Assembly: GCA_002803225.1 (NCBI GenBank)
Contig: NXFV01001880.1
Span: forward strand, 1 to 63,291
Length of the DNA: 63,291 nucleotides
DNA from: Gamarada debralockiae
Lineage: Eukaryota; Ascomycota; Leotiomycetes; Helotiales; Hyphodiscaceae
Direction: 5' to 3'
Positions 57,864 to 63,291 of the stretch are shown here, one piece after another. Made by a program: the position numbers and the translations under genes. The notes beneath the pieces were generated by a model, which made no database searches, was not told the DNA's origin, and worked only from the letters and a program-made list of their open reading frames with translations. Within the stretch, counting starts at the first letter, position 1, and every line of letters starts with the position of its first letter.

Positions 57864-58982
57864 TTATGCCTTCAAGGACTTGAACTTATCAGCAGCATCA
57901 ACCAAAGCCTCCTCAATGGTTTTCTCATGAGCACTGTGTCCACAGTCACCAATGATCTTGTACTCGACGTTCGCATTTTTCTCTCCTCCCAGCGCTTGGT
58001 ACAGATCCCAGCTTGTCTTTGCCGGGCAGACGACATCATATCGGCCTTGGATGATGACAATGGGGAGGTGCTTGATTATAGGAGCTGCTTTGATCAGTTG
58101 GCCGTCTTCCATCCAGCCTCCATTGACAAAAAAGTGGCTCTCAATTCGGGCGAATGCAAGTGCCCTGACAAACTAAATGAGTTGTGGTCAGCGCAGAGGA
58201 GCTATAGACTCACCATTTAGGATCCTCCGTCTTCTTTATATACTCAGGATCGACAATCAACTTGCTCGTAGAAGTCTCCCACGTACTCCACGCACCAGCA
58301 CTGTCTCCATCAGCAGAAGCCCACCACCCTCAGCGTATCACCTACCATTTCAACTTCTCCTCCTCATTGTCTCCCGTCAACCTCTTATAATAAGCACCCA
58401 TCATGTCGCCTCTCTCCTCCTCGGGAATAACCTTCTTATAAGCATCAAAATAATCCGGGAACAACATATCCGCGCCCTTCTGATAAAACCATTCCAGTTC
58501 ACTCCTCTGCAACGTAAAAATCCCTCTCAATATCAAACCCAAACATCTTTCGGGGTATTTTTCAGCGTATGCGAGGGATAAGGTGGAACCCCAAGATCCG
58601 CCGAAGACAATCCATTTTGAGATTTTGAGGTGCTGACGGAGAGATTCGATGTCGGAGACGAGAGACCAGGTCGTGTTGTCTTCGAGGGAGGCGTGGGGAG
58701 TCGATTTTCCGGAGCCGCGTTGGTCGAAGAGAATGCTGCGATAGTGCTTTGGGTCGAAATATCGTCTGCCATGTCGACGTTAGTTGGTGAGAGAACTGTG
58801 TGTGGGGGAAGACTTGTATCTCACCTATCGGTGTCTTCGATTCCGCCTCCTGGTCCGCCATGAAGGTAAACAATGGGGACACCGTTTGGATTACCGCATT
58901 CTTCGTAGTAGATTGAGTGAATTGGGGAGACTTGGAGATGGCCGGATTGGTTCACTGCGAAGGCAGGGTAGAGGGGCGCCAT
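57864..58982 (-). CDS. Proline iminopeptidase (alpha/beta hydrolase)
   Basis: Model: complement(join(57864..58164, 58214..58300, 58346..58765, 58825..58982)), 321 aa; introns of 49, 45 and 59 nt. This S33-family peptidase removes N-terminal Pro from peptides. Visible are YEECGNPNGVPIVYLHGGPG (oxyanion region), RSILFDQRGSGKSTPH, the nucleophile elbow GGSWGSTLSLAYAEKYP, LGLILRGIF, the acid region VIIQGRYDVVCP and the catalytic His in DCGHSAHEK. The start 58982 (MAPLYPAF) is favoured; the frame extends upstream but the added part is unlike the family. It looks intact and cytosolic. Confidence 0.92.
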
Positions 58983-59407
58983 TTTGGTTGATTTGAGGGG
59001 TTTGGTGAGGTGGAGATGCGCTAAGGCTTGAAGAACGCGTGAAGGTGGGGGTTGCACGCGAAAAGTGGTGGTAATGATGACTAAGCAGAGTTTGAGCGAG
59101 ACACGAGAAGATGGGACCCTCAACTTGAGAAAGTGCCTTATTACTTCTTAGATGATTTAAATCATAATTAATTTTTTAAGATGAACAGACCTTACTCGTA
59201 CTAAAATTGAAATTCAAAAGTCGGGACATAACAAAGCGAAAATCGGACTCCAGGAGCCTAGAACGTAAGAGCAGAACCACCCATTGTCCCATGACAGTAT
59301 TGAAAAATTGGAGATATCAAAATTATTATGAAACCAGCTAGAACTGCAACACCCCGTCCAGTGTGAACCATGCCAGGACCGTAATCCTCGATCTAATAGC
59401 ATAAGTC
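58983..59407. promoter_or_regulatory. Upstream region of the iminopeptidase gene
   Basis: No gene; AT-rich near 59150-59190. Confidence 0.4.
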
Positions 59408-60445
59408 TCACCACGACTTGTACGTCTCAAAAGCAACATCAACCACAATCTTCCCCCTCGCCCTCCCAGTCTTCGACTTCTCAAACGCCTTCGGCGCCTC
59501 CTCAAATCCAAACTTCTCATCAATAACAGCCCTGACCTTCCCTTCCTTCATCCACGCCGCAATCTGCCCCGCATCCTCAACACTCCTTTCCGGAAAAAAG
59601 CCCGTAAATTTCCTCTTCCCACCACCCATCGCAGCAGGGATCAACTTCCTCTTGATGGATTCACTTACATGGCTCCATGATGGACTTCCCCCTACCATAA
59701 CATACAAAGCTTTTTCCTTTGTGAATTCGTGACATCGCCAATATAGCTCTGGATCCGAGCCGATATTGTCAACCACATGATCGAACTTCGCCCCACTCGC
59801 AGCCAATGCTGATGCTACACTCCCCTTCTTGTAATCCACAACCCCTTCTGCTCCAAGAGCTTTGCAGAAGTCGACATTATGCGTAGAGCAACTAGTCGTG
59901 ACATGACAACCCACCGCCTTCGCAATCTGGATTCCAAACACCCCCGTCCCGCCCGAACCACCATTAATAAACACTTTATCACCCTCCTTCACATGCGGAA
60001 CAATACTCTGATATGCCGTCAACCCAGCAACCCCCACTGTCGCTGCATCAACCGGATCCACGCCCTCAGGAATCGCAACTATGCTATTGTTCTCAACAAG
60101 CGTATACTCCGCTAATGCGCCGCCGGCAACTGGATTCGTGCCCGCTGCGCCAAACACCAATTGTCCTGCTTTCAGAGACGAGTTGGACGCGGGCGTAATG
60201 AGGAGACCGGCGAAATCGACACATGGTGTAGCAGCTCTGGGAACGAGTAGACGGCCAATGAGGGGAATTTCGGCAGGCTTGTAGTCTACGGGGTTTAGGG
60301 CCACGGCGATTACGCGGACGAGGTTTTGGGTTGGTTTGGGTGATGGGACGGGGACACGGTTGAGGTGCAGGTTGGCCGAGAGGGAGGGGCGTGTGGATGT
60401 GAATTGCCAGGCGCGCATGGTTGAGGGGAGTGAGAAGGTTGCCAT
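59408..60445 (-). CDS. MDR-family quinone-reductase/enoyl-reductase-like protein
   Basis: A single exon of 345 aa. It is a medium-chain dehydrogenase/reductase without structural-zinc Cys: N-terminal LVRVIAVALNPVDYKPAE, CVDFAGLLI, LVFGAAGTNPVAGGALAEYT, and the nucleotide-binding loop GDKVFINGGSGGTGVFGIQI, followed by GAEGVVDYKKG, FDHVVDNIG and a C-terminal GRARGKIVVDV. The AxxGGxG-type loop and the lack of zinc ligands point to NADPH-dependent quinone or enone reduction. It is divergent from the VOC gene at 61300, with 854 bp between. Confidence 0.9.
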   Translation of the reverse strand: MATFSLPSTMRAWQFTSTRPSLSANLHLNRVPVPSPKPTQNLVRVIAVALNPVDYKPAEIPLIGRLLVPRAATPCVDFAGLLITPASNSSLKAGQLVFGAAGTNPVAGGALAEYTLVENNSIVAIPEGVDPVDAATVGVAGLTAYQSIVPHVKEGDKVFINGGSGGTGVFGIQIAKAVGCHVTTSCSTHNVDFCKALGAEGVVDYKKGSVASALAASGAKFDHVVDNIGSDPELYWRCHEFTKEKALYVMVGGSPSWSHVSESIKRKLIPAAMGGGKRKFTGFFPERSVEDAGQIAAWMKEGKVRAVIDEKFGFEEAPKAFEKSKTGRARGKIVVDVAFETYKSW

Positions 60446-61299
60446 TGTGATTAACAGAAAAGACGAAGATTTGAGAACCCGGTTTGTGCTACGTTCGATT
60501 GCTGCTAGCGTTATTGTGCTCTTGGACGAGATCCTGTGACAATTGCGTGGTCTTTCTATTCTAACGGTTGTTAAGCTAAATGAATATGAATAGAAGATGT
60601 GAATGGTGAAGTGATGAATGAAGGGAGAGTGTGAAACAAGAAGGCTATATACCTATCTCATTCCTTGGATCATACCACACGTGAAGCCGAGTTCTACCTG
60701 CCGCATTAGAGACGTTCTCGCATTCGCCAGTAAACAGGTCGTCGAATTTTACGTGGGCGAGCCCGTCTCTAGCTTCTATGACGTAAGTACTTCTTGGACG
60801 CGAGATCCCCTGAAAAATTTAAGGTTTTAGGTCTAGCGGCTATTCGTATTATACCAGCTGCGAGCAAGAAAGACAGTTGAGGAAACTAGACTCCGAGCAT
60901 TTTTGATTGACGCGCTGGAGTGCGATTCCGAAAATTGGATGAAGTTGTAGGGGCAGCTCGCTAACCCGGACGCGGGGTAACATTCCCACCGCAGTCCGGA
61001 GACGCAGACTTGAAGAGCTTCACAAAACTTACAATGAAGGCATCCTAACTGACGATTATTTGCACTAGCAAAAATTTCAACCTCAAAATGAGTTGCGTGT
61101 GACTCGGCGACATAAACGCAGAAGATATATACAAATGCAAAGCGAATTTCACCCAATCACATCCATCGCCTCTCAATCAACAAGCCGCCTAGAAGAATCT
61201 ATTTTATAATTATTGAAAAATATGATTTGAATTTTGCGATACATTACAACCAAATCAAGTCGTTTGGTTATTATTATAAAATTCCCTTAGGTCTTTTCT
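60446..61299. promoter_or_regulatory. Divergent promoter region, MDR / VOC genes
   Basis: 854 bp without a gene between two divergent oxidoreductase-type genes. The right end is AT-rich (61200-61280). Confidence 0.45.
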
Positions 61300-61737
61300 A
61301 TGACTTTTCAGATCGAAGCAAGGATTCAGCCCTCCTTGAAAATGGCACCACCCCCGCCAACACTCCGCATCGCCCGCCCCTGCAATGATATATCCTCTTT
61401 AATTCCATTCTATACTGCCGGCTTGGGGTTGCAAGTCATCGGCTCTTTCCAAGATCATCAAGGTTTCGACGGCGTCATGCTCGGACACCCATCCTACCAA
61501 TGGCATTTAGAATTCACCTACCAACATGGAGTGACGGTTCAGAGGGCGCCGACGAATGAGCATTTGTTGGTGTTTTATGAGCCGGATAAGGGGAAGTGGG
61601 AGGAGTTGGTGAAAAGGGTGGAAGAGGTGGGTGGGAAGAGAGTCGAGAGTGAAAATCCATACTGGGAGACGCAGGGTGCTACTTTTGAGGATGGGGAGGG
61701 GTGGAGGGTTGTGCTTTGGTGTGGGAGCTGGCCGTGA
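61300..61737 (+). CDS. Glyoxalase/bleomycin-resistance (VOC) protein
   Basis: A single exon of 145 aa. A compact VOC fold: RIARPCNDISSLIPFYTAGLGL, VIGSFQDHQGFDGVMLGHP, WHLEFTYQ, NEHLLVFYEPDKGKWEELV, KRVEEVGGKRVESENPYW, then GATFEDGEGWRVVLW. It resembles YycE-type proteins. Metal ligands are plausibly His and Glu in WHLEF and a C-terminal acidic residue. The substrate is unknown. The start may be 61300 or the second Met at 61342 (MAPPPPTLR), which begins right at the fold. Confidence 0.85.
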   Translation: MTFQIEARIQPSLKMAPPPPTLRIARPCNDISSLIPFYTAGLGLQVIGSFQDHQGFDGVMLGHPSYQWHLEFTYQHGVTVQRAPTNEHLLVFYEPDKGKWEELVKRVEEVGGKRVESENPYWETQGATFEDGEGWRVVLWCGSWP

Positions 61738-62047
61738 GGTAAAGGGGGTTGGGGGCTTAGGGCCTGATTCAAGCGAATTTGAGATGGGAAGAAAAATCTC
61801 TGAATGAATGCACTGATATTGATTTGATTTGAAAATCAAAATGTTCGCTTACATCTCCGGGGATCCGTCGTCTGATTCGTATCTGATGCACTTCCTCATG
61901 CACTACAGTCTCCGCAGCCGCTCCTGAATCGCATCAGTGTGGAGGGCTCCGAGGACTCGCTTTCTCTTTAAATTTCTGCGCAGTGATTATGTACCTATGA
62001 AGGGTTGAGTCAACTGTCTTCCTTCCAGTGGTCGATAAGGGGGTTGC
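61738..62047. other. Intergenic region
   Basis: Nothing recognised. Confidence 0.4.
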
Positions 62048-62768
62048 TCACGGATTATGGTAGAGCTGCCACGTCGGATCTTTGTACGCTGCTTTGATCT
62101 TCGCGACATAGACTGTGATTACGTCTTGAGCCCACCTTCCCCATTATCAGTATAGCCAAAATCATGCGTCGGTAGCTTCACTTACCCAAGTTTCGAAGTG
62201 CCAAGCCTCATATAAAACCCAATCAACCCCGTCTGTAACCTCAACATATTCCAAGCCCAACCCCCTTGTTCTTCTCGTTTTTTTGGTCAAGTCCCGATCG
62301 GCGCTTTATAGATTTTAGCTTGAATATTAACGAAGCCCGCATCCTTCAACCACCCTCAATCTTCGGCGCAACATCAGCCTCCATCCCTTTCAGCCTTAGT
62401 GCCTCTACAAAAAGCGCCATGTTTCCATGACATGGGTGTTCCTAAGACACTAAAGGATCAAATGGCTGGTCGTTTTTTGCAGCAGAATAGTAAGTGGTAA
62501 CTTCTGGCTCGGTGATATCAAGCCATCCGCCAGGAGCCAACGCGTTAAAGCATTTGCTGTCAAATTCTGGCCAGTCAGGTATCGTTCCAAGGGGCTTTTC
62601 ATAGATAAAGTCGTATTTGTTGTCATCAAGAAACTCTCTATTTTCTTCTGTGGCGCTTCGCCCATGCATCTGATCCCCTATCCTCCTCGCTTTGAACGCA
62701 CTTCCCTCAACTGTACCTGCTCCCGCCATGCAACCCCCCCGAATCCAGCATCCAGTCAACCAGGACAT
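62048..62768 (-). pseudogene. LaeA-like SAM-dependent methyltransferase relic
   Basis: Reading leftwards: YDFIYEKPLGTIPDWPEFDS and FNALAPGGWLDITEPEV (the post-motif I region of LaeA-type enzymes), then FDPLVS and a stop at 62442. Further pieces follow in other frames: LRLKGMEADVAPKIEG, LKDAGFVNIQAKIYKAPIG, and finally WAQDVITVYVAKIKAAYKDP with TGA at 62048. The SAM-binding GxGxG motif is disrupted at the right end. Frame changes and stops make it dead. The former role, perhaps secondary-metabolism regulation or small-molecule methylation, is unknown. Confidence 0.7.
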
Positions 62769-62922
62769 CGTTTAAAGGGCACGTGCTAGATGCTGGTGGC
62801 CAATGGCGTATTTTGGCTTCTAAAAAGTGTCATCCACTTCTTGCTTTTCTATTATATTATATCCTGAACGCTATCTAGTTATTATAATACTGTAATTTAC
62901 TACAGAACAGCAAATATTTTCA

Positions 62923-63291
62923 CTATACACTCTCTTCTGTATCAGCTGAGGCACCAATACACAACTCCTCTGTCTGCCACTTAAGCAATACGGCAGAGGA
63001 AGACAAATTATCAGGGTGGTTAATACCCAAAGCCCGGGATCTTACCGCCACACACTCCTCCATTAGCTTACAAGCCTCAGTACGTCGGCCAGATCCTTTC
63101 TATGTGAAGGCAAGATTATTCATACTAGTCAGCGTGTCTGGATGCTCAGCACCTAATACCCTCTTTCTCGTCTCCATCACCTGCACCTCCAAGTCTTCGG
63201 CCTCCTTCCAGCGGCCCTGACTCGAGTACGTCGAAGCCAAGTTGGCTATGCTAGTCAGCGTGTCTGGATTCTCAGCACCCAACACGCTCTT
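62923..63291 (-). pseudogene. 3' end of a kinesin-light-chain-type TPR gene (cut by window edge)
   Basis: The minus strand encodes 42-residue TPR units: LGAENPDTLTSIANLASTY, GRWKEAEDLEVQVMETRKR, LGAEHPDTLTSMNNLAFT, then a TAG at 63100-63102 where Trp or Leu is usual, and further in frame EACKLMEECVAVRSRALG and NHPDNLSSS to TAG at 62923. Fungal STAND proteins often end in such near-identical repeats. The internal TAG (a G-to-A type change from TGG) suggests the copy is dead or ends early. The 5' part, with any NTPase domain, lies beyond the window. Confidence 0.7.

Noticed and set aside
1..63291. tRNA, rRNA or CRISPR features
   Set aside because: A by-eye scan for tRNA B-box patterns and regular spacer-repeat arrays found nothing convincing; the GGTTCAAAT at about 22005 has no matching tRNA structure.

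Overview
The window looks like nuclear DNA of a filamentous ascomycete (Pezizomycotina). The signs are short spliceosomal introns (about 45-105 nt, GTRNGT donors, CTAAC/CTGAC-like branch points, YAG acceptors), typical fungal families (RTA1, ArAE/BRE4-like, HET, FunK1, CRAL-TRIO, Zn2Cys6, fungal AAA ATPases) and AT-rich, stop-riddled relics that resemble repeat-induced point mutation. A leotiomycete-like lineage is my guess from the family mix; nothing in the window proves it.

Left part (1-10.9 kb): decayed transposon sequence including a piggyBac-type transposase relic; a two-part gene that looks like a pore-forming-type N domain plus a jacalin-like C domain, broken by a one-base frame change; a Zn2Cys6 scrap; a 613-bp Tc1/mariner-type MITE; an intact Sec14-like CRAL-TRIO gene (+); and an intact ~1004-aa ArAE/BRE4-like membrane transporter (-).

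12.8-27.4 kb: a phytanoyl-CoA dioxygenase-like gene; two dead copies of one SDR gene that share promoter sequence and flank an intact eight-exon AAA+ ATPase; a dead multi-span membrane-protein gene; a dead Gre2/ketoreductase-like gene; and an intact C2H2 zinc-finger gene.

28-42.3 kb is the accessory heart: a dead HET-domain gene; an intact STAND-like (DUF7708-type) gene divergent from a second, intact AAA+ ATPase whose Walker A motif is followed by an 11-nt micro-exon; an AT-rich repeat zone with small palindromic MITEs; a chitin-binding/transmembrane/RING-like gene convergent with a gene that has a hydrophobic helical N-terminus and a Cys/His finger; and a FunK1 kinase relic.

42.7-52.6 kb: a detoxification-flavoured run (AKR7-type aldo-keto reductase, SDR, bZIP factor, RTA1-type 7TM protein, MAPEG protein), with two dead paralogous ankyrin genes around the RTA1 gene. 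53-55 kb: a Gypsy gag relic and a dead gene of unknown family. 56-63.3 kb: WW-domain protein, proline iminopeptidase, MDR oxidoreductase, VOC/glyoxalase-like protein, a dead LaeA-like methyltransferase, and the 3' end of a kinesin-light-chain-type TPR gene cut by the window edge.

Exon joins were worked out by hand from splice signals and reading-frame continuity. For every gene called intact the summed exon length is a multiple of three.
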